This document shows, in pieces, positions 1-13,380 of a stretch of DNA of 64,000 bases. The stretch comes from Dactylonectria macrodidyma. Lineage: Eukaryota > Ascomycota > Sordariomycetes > Hypocreales > Nectriaceae. Position 1 is the stretch's first letter; each line of letters starts with the position of its first letter. The position numbers were made by a program, and so were the translations under genes. The notes beneath the pieces were generated by a model that was given only the letters and a program-made list of their open reading frames with translations, had not been told where the DNA came from and searched no databases. The stretch covers positions 3,224,001 through 3,288,000 of the forward strand of contig JAGMUV010000001.1 in assembly GCA_020744425.1 (NCBI GenBank). The letters run 5' to 3'.

Positions 1-264
1 GGTTGCGGAACCTAAACTTTTGGGAAGTGTAGGGTGACTAGATTAGTGATTCTGCTACTCGGCAACCACCACAAAGCACTAGCGCTCCGCCAGTTCTGAG
101 TAGAGCCTTGCTGCGAGAGCAAGGAGGAGCTACGGGGAGGTGCACCTGGCTGTCTCCTTGCTCGGCGGCGACACCCGGAAGCCCGTTAGTGACCTTGTCG
201 AGGGATTTCCCTCCGGTGTCAAATAGCCAACCCCAGCTAAAAGACGCTTTTACAGAATGTTCCA

Positions 265-352
265 CAGATCACAATCTGATCCCACACTCTGATCTCATAA
301 TCTGATCCAAAAATCTCTGCCACACTCTGATCCCAGATGTCACACTCTGATC
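265..352. repeat. Cluster of short TCTGATC repeats
   Basis: The heptamer TCTGATC or a close variant recurs about five times in under 90 bases, often as CACACTCTGATC. Spacing is irregular, so this is a clustered motif rather than a clean tandem repeat. Function unknown. Confidence 0.5.
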
Positions 353-473
353 TACAGTATAGAGTCAACGCCTACCGTTTCTGGACACGGAGAGCCAGGG
401 GGCATGGGAGTGAGCCTGTCGCTCCTACGAGCCTATCCACTCCAGTGAACCGTTCCCTAGTGAGCCCACTCCA

Positions 474-686
474 GTGATCTGTTCGATCGATTCGGTCGAA
501 CAGGGCTCCCGATTGCAGAAACACGTCAGGGAGCCTCCTAATTTTAGCGAATTGATCGACGCGTTGAGAAGTGACTGGCGCGATCTTACGCGAACGACCG
601 CAATTCGCTACATCGTTCGCAACGAGTCTTTGTTCTTGCTAAGATGTGTTAGTGCCTATTTGGACCGTTGTTTGATGCCGCCTTGA
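474..686 (+). pseudogene. Possible C-terminal fragment of a Tc1/mariner transposase
   Basis: A 70-codon frame contains a stretch of the form PPNFSELIDALRSDWRDL followed by TTAIRYIV. This resembles the end of Tc1/mariner transposases, where a helix of the type 'L-x-E-A-L-x-x-E-W-x-x-I' follows the DDE domain. The catalytic motif is not visible upstream, so this would be a remnant. Chance similarity is possible. Confidence 0.25.
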
Positions 687-839
687 CGATGATGAATTTC
701 TTCCTTCATCAGCTATTTTTATTATTTCTGATGCCTCGAGGCAAGGAACTATCGCCACCCTCGCTTTACCGCACTCCTATCGACAAATGACCTTCACTTT
801 TTATGCCGGCGCTTCAACGGGCTTCGAGCTCGACTCTGT

Positions 840-1049
840 TTGCCTGAAGCTCAGCGAATGAGATCTATCAAGTGGATTAATGGAACCAATTACATGAACA
901 TGCTCCAGGAAACGTCGAGCCATCTCATGAGCAAGCAGAAACAGATGCTGGAGAGACTCCGGGATGCTTTGGTGGAGAACCAGCAGAAAGCGACAAAGGT
1001 GATTAGCGATCAGCTGGAGATGATCCGACAACTCCAGTATCCATCTTAG
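840..1049 (+). CDS. Short helical ORF, unknown
   Basis: The 69-codon frame is rich in E, K, Q, L and M after residue 20 and would form an amphipathic helix or coiled coil. No family recognised. No clear promoter, intron or neighbour supports expression, and it may be a fragment of an older gene or chance. Confidence 0.15.
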   Translation: MPEAQRMRSIKWINGTNYMNMLQETSSHLMSKQKQMLERLRDALVENQQKATKVISDQLEMIRQLQYPS

Positions 1050-1100
1050 CAGACTACCCTTTCCTGAGTGTAGTGAACCGTCTCCCGACTAATCGTAGTG

Positions 1101-2919
1101 CGCAGCACGGAGGAATAGGTCCTAGTTATTTACTGTAAAGAAATTGTCTATAGTAACAAATATGTTTGTGTGCGAGGTGGATAAATTACAATGAGGCTAT
1201 GCTGAATATACAGATAAGAATTTATCATACGTACTTAATTCACTATTTAAAATTTGTATTATCTCGGTCAGAGAAGTGAGATATGCTTATTATAGTCCCA
1301 CTTCTTAGATTCTCGCAGTCCTCATTTTGATCCTTTCTTACTAGGTTAACTGTCTTTTAGTTCTATTTCTAACATATTAAAAGCATTATAGTGAGTTATA
1401 TTGTATTGCCCCCTCTTTCTCATTATCATTTTTTATTGCTAAGCTAGAGATAAACATTTGAAATTTGTATATAACTATAGGATTATGTGTCTCAGTAGGC
1501 TAAAGCAACACAATCCTAGGGCAGATGACATCGCTCTACGGGTAGTTCAATCTATTAAAGAATATTCCCCTTTAATCAAGATAGCTAAATATGTCCCAAT
1601 TTTAAGGCTAACCAAAGTCTATTTCCACAAATTTTCAATACTATCTCTAGTGATTATTATACTTAACTCTAAAAGTGACTAAAGAGAATATTTTACTAGG
1701 AGGTCTTAATAATAAGGGATAGTGATGCTCCCTGTTTTATATAATATATTAAAATGAAGGTTATGTTTGAATCAAGGTCATAGATCTTTCTTTTTGTTTT
1801 ATTTTATTTCCTGGCTTCTCTTATAAGACATTAGCCAGGAGGCCTGCACGCTCGATCTAGTAAATAAATACTATAGTCTACTTCTTACTTTACTGCTGCA
1901 ATACTAAGGGCGAGTTGCTTCTTTCATAAAGCCAAAAAAAAACACAGTTTCTTCACATTTTAAGCATTTAAAAACCCTTAAAACCCAATGATTTCAGAGT
2001 TGCCTAAGATCAAGCATTTCTAACTTATACAAGCTAGGAAGCTGAAATATTAATGAATATAATGCTGGCCGGCCTTAGGAGCCGGGTCCTGATTCTCTTC
2101 CCTCCATCACACAGCGCCAACCCCTAGCATAGCCACGGTGACTTTCTCTACTATTATCAGTCCCTTCGACCCGGCCGATTGGGCTGCTATCGCCCATGAA
2201 GACAATTTTCAAATCCCGTTCGAGTAAAGCTCTGCCTACTTCGGCACAGAGGTCTCTTACTAGAGTTCCAAAGAGTCTAGACTTTTAAAAAATCCTCATC
2301 AAATGGAGGACTAGCTAGACAGGCTTAGTAGCTGAGATTATGTTAATTTAGCACTGCTTGGTTGCGAGCTCTTTGTTATCTAGCACGGCTATAAAGCCTT
2401 CAAAGTCTTCGGCTAAAAGCAAAGAGCCAGGCTCCGAGGCCTCACTAATATGACCGTCATCGCTTCTTAGTCCTGCTAGATAAAGCCCGGCATTTCGAAC
2501 AGACGAGCAAAGGTTAATAATAGTCTATAAGTACTTACTTTGCCTTTAGTATTGAGGGGAATTATATCTCTATCACTATTAAGTACCTTAGCTATATTAC
2601 TAATAGCTTATCTTCCTATTACATAAGGTAAATCGTTAACTATATACTTAAATACTAGTCTTAAATATGTCTTTTATCCTATGAATATCCCTAGCCTTAA
2701 TAAAGTGATTTATAATATCTATTCAAAAATAAGATATAAATAGATTAAGCTTTCTATATAAATCCTCCACTAAAATTTTTAAATCCTAGTGTAAGAGTTA
2801 GAGCCGAAGGAGCTGTAGTCTTATCAGATAAGAGGCCACGTGACATAGGCTAGACTAGCTCTTCGGCGAGGGCTTGCAGAGCACTCGCTAAGTGAACGCT
2901 TATATACCACTCTATATAT
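1101..2919. other. AT-rich transition zone with decayed coding traces
   Basis: AT content rises sharply from about 1,130. Between about 2,050 and 2,560 a less AT-rich stretch can be read as a discontinuous frame broken by TAA and TAG, which suggests a RIP-damaged repeat. I could not assign the family. No gene is supported. Confidence 0.4.
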
Positions 2920-3049
2920 CACGGTCCAGGTTAGGACCAGGCGGTCATAACTGGCAGAACTATAATAGTACTTACTTTTCTCTTTAATCATAGTTAGAGC
3001 AATATTAACTAAGAGTGAAGCGCTTTTAGAACTAATGCTCTTAGTTTTA

Positions 3050-3236
3050 TATATATATATTTATTTAATACTTTTATGGAAATAATTTTACAAACTATTA
3101 ATATACCTAGTTATATTAAATTTGTTGTTTTATTATTATTAAATTATAATTTATATTACTTATTATAATATTGTAATTTATTAAATTATAAATATTATAT
3201 ATTTTAAATATATTTTAAAGCTTTAATATACGCTTA
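3050..3236. repeat. Left copy of a direct repeat matching 13,172-13,357
   Basis: This stretch aligns by eye, same orientation and nearly without gaps, with 13,172-13,357. Most differences are C/T or G/A, this copy being the more AT-rich. The pair brackets the gypsy pol relic and may be part of its long terminal repeats, but no TG/CA ends or target duplications could be fixed. Confidence 0.5.
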
Positions 3237-3660
3237 ATTATTATATATTAATAGCTTTTATATAATATCTTATTATATTAATTTAATTAATACTTTATAA
3301 TATTAATATATATAACTTTATTAAATAATATTAAAATAGTAATAAAAGTTTAATAATTCTATATTTTTATTTAAACTTTATAATAATAAATATAAAATTA
3401 ACTAATGTATATAATAAGCATACTAGTTAAATAAGCTTATCGAAATGACTTAAAATTAAGTCTTTAATGCATTATAAAGATCTATTGAGTTAAGTATAGT
3501 ACTCTCTTTAACTAAGAGAATAGTATTATTACTCATTATAATTAGATCTCTAAATTATATAAACTATTGGATTTAGAAGAATAGATCATTATTCAGTTTA
3601 TTCTTAACCTAGATTTATAAGGATTTCTTTTATAATTATATAGTATTAAAGAAATAGTTA

Positions 3661-4085
3661 ACGTACTTAATAAGCATGCACTGCATCCAAGTATGCGCTG
3701 CATTAAGATTTTCACCTTAAATTGCATTTTTAAAATAATTCTTAAAAATTCAAATTAAGCCGAAAATAGCTATAACTTTATATATAGCTTATTCATTATA
3801 TATATTATTTTTAAGATCTATTTTAAGTTATATATACTTATAGCGCTAGTAGTATAAAATTCGCACTGTTTTTATTAATATTTTTATTTATAACTAGCTT
3901 AATAATTTTTTTAAAAGTCTAAAAGAAATACTAGCTTATTAACTTTTTAGTTAAATATCTAAAATTAAATCCTTAAAAATCCTAGACTTATATAACCTAT
4001 TTTAGAAAATTTAAAGTTTAGCTTTTAAGGTATACAGTATACGTGCGGCGCATACTTGGATGCGGCGCATGCTTATCAAGTACGT
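3661..4085. mobile_element. TIR element, copy a (425 bp, TA-flanked)
   Basis: Terminal inverted repeats begin ACGTACTTRATAAGC and are flanked by TA on both sides (3,659-3,660 and 4,086-4,087). Inside each TIR a second variable block appears, here of the type GCATGCGCCGCATCC repeated as GTATGCGCCGCA. Both ends carry this same block. Lies in opposite orientation to copies c, d and e. No coding capacity; a MITE-like non-autonomous element is the best reading. Confidence 0.75.
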
Positions 4086-7000
4086 TAATTAATTAACCTA
4101 GTTATAAATAGACTCTTATCCTTCCTCTCTTACAGAACCTTCCTTTACTAAATCCTTTAATTATTCTACTAAGTAGTAAGATTCTTTTAGTTTCTAATAT
4201 AATTATCACTCCTTTAGCTATATATTAATTAATATAATATCAGCCTATAATTATATAGTCTATATATTATAGCTCTTTAAGTTATTAAAAAAGGCATTAT
4301 TAATAATTATTATTTTTTTCTATTTCTCTTTTTAATTAATTCTTTTAATAAGACTTACTCTATTTTAATTTCTTAAATTATATTCTTATTTAATAAAGCT
4401 TATAAGAATAAATTCTTTTAAAAGATATAATAATTAAAGATTATTAATTAAATAAGCCTTTTGTAATTAGGCTAATTAAACTAAGACTTTATTATATATT
4501 TTAAACTAAATAGATAAAATGCTCTTTATAGCTTAAGAAGTAGGCTTTAATCTTCTTTAATTCTCTTAGTTAGTATATATTATATTAGGGCTGAGAGCTT
4601 ACTAACTAGAATGACCCGGACTTTTAATTAGCTAACTAATCTGAATGCTGGTCTTAATAAAGCTATTAATAAAGATAACTAGAGTTAGTCTAAGATAAAA
4701 GGCAGAGATAACTTAGATATAGATAGTAATTAATTATATTCTTACATACCTTTATTTTTAAGTTATTAAATTATTTTTAATATTATTATAATAATATTTA
4801 TTTAATTAACTAGAATATCTGATTTATTTTCTAGCTAGTTACTTAATTATAGCTCTAGCCTTCTTTTTATCTATTTTATTTTATAAGTCTTATCTATTTT
4901 TACTTTATTATGCATTCTGCTTACTTTATAGCATCCGTTACTTTAAGTAATAGTATCCTTCTTATCCCTCTACTTAATATATTTTAAAGGTTATAGTAAG
5001 GTAATAAGCTATTAGTTTAATTAATTAATTAATCCTATTAATTAGTAGATTAATTAAGTAAGTAGTAATATTTTTAAGCTATTATAAAGACTTAAGTTAA
5101 GTATAGAAAGGGAGGTAGTATAAGTAAGTAAAGATATAGGATTAAGAGGATATAGAATATTTAATTAACTTTAAAAATAATCTTACTTAATACTTTTAAT
5201 TTAAAAATATATAATATTTTTAGTTAATTAATTAATTTTATTAAAGATAGAATAGAAATTGCCTTTTACTCTTATTTATTATATTAATTTATAATAGATT
5301 TACTATTAATACTATAAAGCATTTTATTTAATACTAATATTACTCTAATTATACTACTTATAATTAAAGCTAATATAAAAGTAAGGTAAAAAGCTATTAT
5401 AAGATAAAAGGTTAAGACTTAAGAAAAGTTTAAACTCTTATAAGTAATTAATTAAATAACTACTAATAATCTTATTATAACTATTTACTTAAAAAGCATT
5501 AAAAGTAAAGGATCTAAACTATTTATATTATCCTTACTATTTAATATTCTAATATTATTAATAATATTATTAATTATATAATTAGCTATAAAAGACTTAT
5601 TAATTACTTTAATTATTTTCTTTAAATAGATTTATATAAAACTCTTTTAATTCTTAAGACTATAACTAAGGATAAAAATAAGCAATTTAGAAAATATCTA
5701 ATTTTTAAAGCATGCTTTTACTTTCTAACTTTTATATTTACTTAATTAACTGATTTTATAATAATACTCTTTACTAAGTTATAGAACTCAGTCTAAAAGG
5801 CAATAAAAAGAGTAGTAATAAACTTATCCTTAGTTATACTTTATAAAGATATTATCCTCTTTAATACTAATATTATTAACTAATAAGTCTATAATAATAA
5901 TACTTATAGTAAATATTTTAAAAGTAAAGCTTAATTATATTACTTTAAGTATTCTAGCTTAAATGCATTCTTTAGTATAAAGACTAAGATATAAATTTAA
6001 TAAATTAAATATCTTAGCTTATATAAAAGCCTTTAAAATTATTATTAAAAATAATAGAGTGCTTAAAGAGTAATAGCCTTTATACTTTATCTATTTCTAT
6101 ATAAATAATAAAGTAAAAGCCTTAGTCTAATTAGCTATTTAATAATTTAAATAGATAATAGTTAAGATGAATTTAATAAATATATTTAAAGGCTAAGATT
6201 TAGACTCTAAGGATACTCTAGAAATAATACTTAGTTCGATAAATACTATTTAGATTTTAGAGACTGTTAATCTAAGTTCTATTTAATAACTAATATACTA
6301 TTACTCTTTCCTTATAATAATAGTTTATTTAAAGGATTTAAAGACTTCTTATTAGTCATAAGCCCTTTATTATATCCTACTCATAGAACTTATATAATCA
6401 GTTTATATAAAAAGTAATAAGAGTCTGACTGAGTTAGGTTAGATAGACTATAAGACTTTATAATAATATATCATTTCCTATTTAGATATAGATATAGCTA
6501 TTAGAGAACGATCTAGTCTTAGCTATTTATTTAATTAAATATAATTATAGTCTATAATAACTCCTTTTAAACTAGTAACCTTTTAATACTTATTATTACT
6601 AGCTTAAGTCCCTCCTTATAGAGTATAAATACTTACTAACTTAACTATTCAGTTATCTTTAGTAACTACTCTTAATAACCCTATTAATAACTTAAAATAT
6701 AGCTTTAAGTTATTATAAGTTCACTTAGCCCTAATAGAAAAGACTAACTAAGACTTAGTTATAATAATCTAGTACTAATAAAAAAGCTATAGAAAATATA
6801 ATAAAGCTATAAGGAATATTATAATTAGCTAAGTCTTAGTAAATCTATTTAATTAATTAAATAATAAATCCTCACTTATAATTAATATTACCTTATTATT
6901 TAATAAGGCAAAAGGATACTAATATTATTAAGTCTTAGGTTATTACTCTAACTAATATAAATACTTAATATATAACTTTAAAAAAGAGTATATAGAATAT

Positions 7001-9429
7001 AATTCTAAAGCCAGTTTCTATTAATTAAAAATAAGTAATAAGTAGTATTTATTACTATACTTAATAATAGCCTTTTAAAAAAAATCTTATATTTAATAAC
7101 TAATAATTATTATTTTAACTTATACTAATAATCCTCTTTATATAACTTAAGTAATAAATATTAAAAGCTTAATTAAGTCTATATATAATTAAAATCCTTT
7201 ATAATATAAATAAGAAATATTTAATAAATTATATATTATATATTATTAAACTAATTAATTAAATAAATATAATAATTACTTCTTTTATTATTTTAATAAA
7301 ATTTACTATAAGAATTAATCTAATCTTTATCTTAAGCTATTTAAAAGAAGAGAGTAAGTAATTAAAAGAGTATCTTTCTATTTACTAAGTATAAGTTACT
7401 CTTACTTTTAGAAAGGTTTATTTTAGCCTTAAAAAAAGTAATTATAAAATAATAAAAGAATATAATAATAAATAAGAAGTATTAATTAATACTTATAATA
7501 ATAAGAAGTAAAGAAGTAAGATAAAGTAAATAGAATTACTATAAAATTTTATAAATTTTATAGAAGAAGGGAATATGATTTTTAAAATAATCCTTAGTTA
7601 TTAAAAACTAGCTAATTAAATAAAATTTAGAGAGTAATTTAGAATAAGTAATCTATATTTTACTTAAGATTAATATTATAAGGCTATTACTATTTTACTT
7701 AATATAGTTAGAAGAGTTAAGATCTCTTTATTATATAATACTATTTTTAAGCTTATTAATATAAGATTAAATTAAGCTTATTTAAATAATTATATTATAA
7801 TAATAGAATAAGTTAATAAAATAGAGTTTATTAACTTTAAATAGCTAATTAAGCTATTTATATTTAAAAGAAAAGTGCTTATAGTTATAATAATATTAAA
7901 ACTAATTAATTAAATAAATAACTAATTTTATTATTAAATAGCCTTAATAACCTTATATAAAGATAATAAAAACTTATTAAAAGATTATATTAAATTTATT
8001 ATTATTATAATTAAGTTATTTAGTAAAAATCATTCTTTTAACTTAAATAACCCTATCTTTAAGTACTTTTATTTAAGATATTACTTAAGAGAAGATAATA
8101 AAAGAAAGGTCTATTTTATTAATAACTCTTAAGATTATATAAACTAAAGGAGAGTTTAATTAATTAATTAACTTTAAGTTTAATAATTAACTTTATAAGT
8201 ATATTTAACTTACTTAAGATATTATATTTATAAGATACTTTATAATTAATTATTTAGCTAGAAGTTCTTAAGAGTATTATAATAAAAGCATTAGTAGATT
8301 TAGGCTTAGAAAAGAACCTTAATTCTTATAAATAGGCTTAATACTATAGCCTTAATATTAAGCTAGTTAGTGCTTTTATAACTTCTTATTCTAAAGGGAA
8401 GATCTTAATAATAAAAAAAGTAATTATAACTTTATACTTTAAGAATATATATATATCTATCTAGCTATATATAACACTTTTTTTAATAGTTATAATTCTA
8501 TATATTCTAAAAATACTATTTATTAAAGCTAGTAGACTTATATTTAATTATTTAATTAATTAAAAGTAATTTATAATTTATTTTAATTTAAGTAATATTT
8601 ACTTAATTATACTTATTATAAGAATAGTTAAATATTATATATTATACTTAAAGAAGCAAAGTATAAAATATTAATACTACTTATAATTAATCCTCTAATA
8701 GACTATAAGCTAAATAATGTCTTATTAAAAGATAATAATATCCTTAAAAAAAGCTAAATACTTTCTTAAAAAGACTTTATAAAAGTTATTTAAATCCTTA
8801 CTATTAATATAATTATTTAATATATTAATACTATTATTAATATATAAAAAGAATTAGAATAATTAAGATATTCTATTAAAAGAAAAGAGATTAAAGAAAA
8901 ATCAGCCTTTTAATAAAGATACTTAGTATATTAAAGTAAATACTCTCTTTAAATAAAAAAGCATTAAAATCTACTTAATTAATAACTTACTATCTAATAG
9001 TTTAGTATTAGAAGGTGACTCTTATTTGAAATCGAAAAAGATAGTAAGGATTGCTTTTTAAATAGAAAAGGGAGGTAAGTATTCTGACTTCCTTATATTT
9101 AAATTCTCTACTTTAGAAAAAGAAAGTTAATTAATACAGGAATGGCTAGTAAAAATAGTTAATTAAATAAATAAGACCTTATTTAAAGAAGAATAAGATA
9201 TATTTATTACTATTTTATATAATAAGGAGGCTATACTAGCTTAAGACTTTAAGGACTATAAAAGAGTTAACTTAATAATTGCTCTTTTATAAGTTATTAA
9301 AGTTATTTTTTATAAAGCTTAGTAAGTAAGTAGTATTTCTATTCCTTTAAGACTATATTAAAAGGTTATTAACTTACTTTATTAATAACTTAAAAAAAGT
9401 ATTCTAAAAGAAGATTATAGTTCTTATAA

Positions 9430-11065
9430 GAACCCTTTTATACTTATTATAAAAAAGGATAGTAAAATCTAATTAATTAATTCAGTTATTAGAATAAACT
9501 ATATTACTATTTATAATAGCTTAAGCCTTCTAAGTACTAAGGAGTTCTTAATAAATATAGTAATATATTAAATATTATTACTCTTAAACTTCTTTTTAAG
9601 ATATAATTAAATTAGTCTATTTAAAAAAGTAAGAATTTAACTACTTTTATAATACTATTAGGCCTACTAAGAATATACACACTACTATAAGGAGTAACTA
9701 ATTCTATAGCTTAATTTATAAGGATTATTACTTATATCTTATTTAATTTAATACTAAATATCTATATAGCTTTCTTTAATAATATAATAATAAAAGGACT
9801 TACTATAACTTATAATAATAAAGAAGTTAGCTTAAGAGTCAGATAGTATATTAAAGAGCATTTAATTAACCTAGATCAGACTCTATTAAATATTAAATTA
9901 GCTAAATGCACTATTTCTATACTAAAATCACAGTTTCATAAACAAACTGCTCTAATAGTTAAGTATTTTTATAGTACTTATAAGAGATTACTAAAAGAGG
10001 CTAAAGTCATTAAAATCACTAAATAGACTTCTTATAACTCTAATATAAAAGTTAGAGCATTTTTAAGAGTTATTTGTTATTATAAGATATAAGTTATTAA
10101 ATATATAACTATTATAAAGCTATTAATAAGTTTACTTAAGAAAAATGCTAAATTTATTTAAAGTGATTTATAGGCTAAGGCTATATAAATACTAAAGAAT
10201 AAATTATTATTAGTACTTATTTTAATTATTCTAAACCTATCTTTTAATTATAAGAAGGTCATTTTTATAGCTAATACTAGTCTATTAGGTTAGGGTTATA
10301 TTCTTATATAAGTAGTAAATAGTAAATACTATTTAATAAGATTTAAATCTAGTATATAGACTTAGAATAAACATAATTATAATATTATAAAAAGAAAATA
10401 CTAAAACATTCTGCTTTTAATTAAATAGTTATATATATATTTATATAAAATTCACTTTATATTAAAGATAGATACTTAAGTCTTAGTTTATTAGTTTAAT
10501 AAGAAAAGGACAGATATCTTAAGAGTACTAATTAATAAATAGATTAGTTACTTATTACTCTTTAACTTTATAATCTAATATATACTTAGGATTAAGAATA
10601 TAATAACTAATAGACTATTTAGAAAACTATAAAGCCTATTTAATTAACTAAATTAAGAAGCTAAAGGGAATATTAAGACTTTTATTAATTAATAATTAAA
10701 CGCTATTATAGTTAACTTAGTAAAAGCCTAGTAAGAATCTTAATTATTATTAGAATCATTAAAAAACGAATATACTAATAAGCTAAGAGTCTTAAGGAAA
10801 TCCTTATAAACTCAGTAATGCTCTTAAGATATATTAGATAAAGTATATATATATCTTTACTTTAAAGTAAATAGGTTCTTCTTTTATAAAAAAACTTTAT
10901 AATTATAAATAACTTACTTAAACTGCGATCCTAAGCTAGTTATTAAGGATAAATATATATAGAAGTATTTAATTAAATTATATTATAAAAACTATAAGTA
11001 TTAAAGCTAAGAGAAAACTATAAGACTCTTAAAAGAGAGGTATTACTAGCTAAACCTCTATAAGA
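9430..11065 (+). pseudogene. Ty3/gypsy pol relic (RT, RNase H, integrase zinc region)
   Basis: Three blocks follow in standard Ty3 order. At about 9,470-9,560 a frame reads INSVIRINYITIYNSLSLL, matching the fungal gypsy RT pattern 'R-x-N-x-V-T-I-R-D-A-x-L-P'. At 10,135-10,640 the RNase H region reads KNAKFI.SDLQAKA, then a block ending in a form of 'INRWISYLLLFNF'. At about 10,920-11,060 the integrase HHCC region is seen as KTIRLLKR followed by YYW-like residues. Frames are interrupted by TAA/TAG at positions expected to be CAA, CAG or TGG. The integrase stops where a non-RIP island begins. Confidence 0.75.
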
Positions 11066-11079
11066 ATATGTAAAGGCTA

Positions 11080-11328
11080 TAGCAGTGGAAGGAGTGGAAG
11101 GAGTGGAAGGTTATTGGTGGAACTCGGCGATTGTGGGTCAAGAAATTGACCAATCAGAAAAGGGATTGAAGATTCAGAAAGAGCAGGAAAAGACGATTAG
11201 AAAGGTAGTCGGTTTGATGTGATTGGTTGAGAAATGCATGTATTGATGATTATTTTTCATCTGGACTGGCTAGAGAAAAGTCCCAGCTTTATAGAGAGAT
11301 TGCTGTCCAGTCACATGTCCAATCTAAC
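11080..11328 (-). mobile_element. Candidate solo LTR in a non-RIP island
   Basis: Read on the minus strand, the block starts TGTTAGATTGGACATGTGAC, a form common in fungal LTRs, and contains a TATA-like TCTATAAAG about 40 bases in. It ends near a GGAAGGAGT triplet repeat. Composition is normal inside a RIP-destroyed region, implying late insertion. The far boundary and target duplication are not resolved. Confidence 0.4.
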
Positions 11329-11639
11329 AGGGGATTTGGACAATTTGTCATAGTAAAACCGGGTAAGACGTGTCCCGAGTTTTAGGACTGTTAGACGTAT
11401 GTCTGATGCTTGAACTCTAACCTTATTGAAGGTTCTTATTATAGATGTCCTTTGTAGTTATAATATAAGGAAGATAGGCTTTCTAAGGCATAATATATAC
11501 TATTATAAAGCTAAAAATCAGGAGATTTTGAATATGTTATTTATAGTCTTATCTAATAAGAGCTAAAGGAGATATTTCCTTATCAGTTATATATTTTATA
11601 TATAAGGACTTTACAATTTTTATTAAAGTTTTAATTTTA

Positions 11640-11698
11640 AAAGTAGGGATTTTTAGCTTACTTATTTATTTAACTTACTTACTTATTAAGTATATTCT
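11640..11698. mobile_element. Partial end of a TIR element
   Basis: The sequence TAGCTTACTTATTTATTTAAC followed by CTTACTTATTAAGTATATT closely matches the right end of TIR copy g (45,560-45,611). The opposite end is not found at the expected distance, so this copy is truncated or disrupted. Confidence 0.4.
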
Positions 11699-12705
11699 AT
11701 AAAAAGTTAATAATAAGACTAAGTACTTTATTAAATAAAAGAACTTCTTCAAAAGTAGTAATTAATAAGAGCTTATTAAAAACCTTACTTATATATAATG
11801 TTTATTAAAGAAGTTTTACTAATAATACTAGATTTAATTAAAGAACTAATATTATTAAAATCATTTTTAAGACTAGAGGTAGATTAATTAGTCTTCTTTA
11901 AAATACTTAATAGCCTAAGATTATAAACTATCTATTTCTTATAAGTCTTTAATATAAGAAGGACTCTATCCTCCTAATTTAATTCTTATATTTATTACTT
12001 AAATAAATCAGAACTCTGCTCTTTTACCTTCTTTTTAATCTTTTTAATTTAGGCTAAATAGTTTACTATTATTACTAAAGACATTTATAATTTAGCTAGC
12101 TAGTTATAAATAAGCATAATTTAATTACTTACCTTTTCCTCCTTTTATATAAGCTTCTTCTATTAATTAATTAGCTTATTTACTAAAGAACTATTAGTAT
12201 AAATCTACTAAAAAAAGGAATGCCTTATATAAAGATATTATATAAATACTATTATAAGCTTAATAATAATAAATACATTCCTTATAATAATTAGAATAAC
12301 TAATATCCTCTATTTAATATTTAATTTTATACTTAAAATAATATTTAAAGTCTATTAATAATATACTTATTAAGCTTAGTAAAAATTTAAAAAGATTTAT
12401 ATTTAATTATCTTTTTCACTTTCTTAAATACTTTCTTTACTTTTAGTTTAATTATATACTATAGTATTATATTAATATATCTATAGATATTTAAAGAAGG
12501 AAGTTATAAACTAATATTAGAAATTATATAAGGCTTACTTATATAGCCTTAAGAATAAGACTAATAAAGAGGAGATATTATATTATAGCCCGGTCTATAC
12601 AGACTATATAACGCTAGCTAGACATACCTGCCTTACTAATTTCTAACTAATCCTATTAAATTGCAGTTCTAAACTGCGATCCTAGCTATAAATTATAACT
12701 CCTAA

Positions 12706-13080
12706 TGTCACGGCCGGCAGAAACGGAAGTACGGGGATACTTAAGGCCGGAGTGAGCAGACCCACTTTAACCAGAGTGAGCAACACTACGGACGCTTACT
12801 TACACGATGCTCCACAGGGTGAGCATCGTGAGCAGACGGGAGCAAGGCATAGTGAGCACTCTTGTATATAGTCATCTGAGAAGTGCACATCTAGTATGGG
12901 CAGCTCCTCAGCTATTAATAACACTTAGTTACATTAAGTACCTCAGACTCTACTATTTCTAGACGTAACTGACCTTATTTAAGTACGACACGCCTGATTC
13001 ATTATTATATAAACCCTTTAGATCAGGTTCCCAGCCTACCCTAGACTTACGAGCCCAGGGCAGTGTACCGATCGTCATAC
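12706..13080 (+). mobile_element. Candidate LTR fragment in a non-RIP island
   Basis: The block starts TGTCACGGCCGGCAG, resembling the 5' end of fungal gypsy LTRs, holds a TATA-like ATTATATAAACCC about 60-80 bases from its end and stops near CGATCGTCATA. It contains a hairpin-prone GATGCTCCACAGGGTGAGCATC. Composition is normal despite AT-rich surroundings. No matching partner LTR or 5-bp duplication was found. Confidence 0.4.
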
Positions 13081-13171
13081 TTAATTATAATCTAATAATA
13101 GAATTATAATTCTTAATTATAATCTAAAAAGATAGATAATAATTTTAAATTACAATCTATGAGGATATTAT

Positions 13172-13357
13172 TAGTATATAAGTATATTTATTTAGTATTT
13201 TTATAGAAATAGCCTTACTAACTATTAATATACTTAGTTATATTAAATCTACTATTCTACTATTATTAGACTGTGACTTATATTATTTATTATAATATCC
13301 TAATTTACTAGATTATAACTACTACGCACTTTAAACCTACTCTAAAGCTCTAGTATA
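13172..13357. repeat. Right copy of a direct repeat matching 3,050-3,236
   Basis: The less mutated partner of the repeat at 3,050-3,236, about 10.1 kb away in the same orientation. It retains bases such as GACTGTGACTTA where the left copy has AAATTATAATTTA, showing stronger RIP in the left copy. Confidence 0.5.
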
Positions 13358-13380
13358 AGCCTGACTGTTACAGTACTATA

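Larger units (their letters stand above)
1..1100. other. Mixed-composition segment without a confirmed gene
   Basis: Composition is ordinary, unlike the AT-rich DNA that follows. Only short open frames are present and none has a convincing start, introns or a clear family. A cluster of TCTGATC motifs, a possible transposase tail and a small helical frame are listed separately. The rest shows nothing I can name. Confidence 0.5.
2920..13380. mobile_element. RIP-degraded repeat block with Ty3/gypsy relic
   Basis: About 10.4 kb is dominated by TA, TAA and TAG, and no ORF of 60 codons survives. This is what RIP produces: CA and TG become TA, which removes ATG and creates stops. A gypsy-type pol relic is readable on the plus strand (9.43-11.07 kb). 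Two islands, 11.08-11.45 and 12.6-13.08 kb, keep normal composition and are probably later insertions. A TIR element sits at 3,661-4,085. Confidence 0.8.

Noticed and set aside
2922..2960. TATCACGGTCCAGG as the left LTR start matching TGTCACGGCCGG at 12,706
   Set aside because: Only the first eight bases agree; the following sequence does not align, so no LTR pair is claimed.
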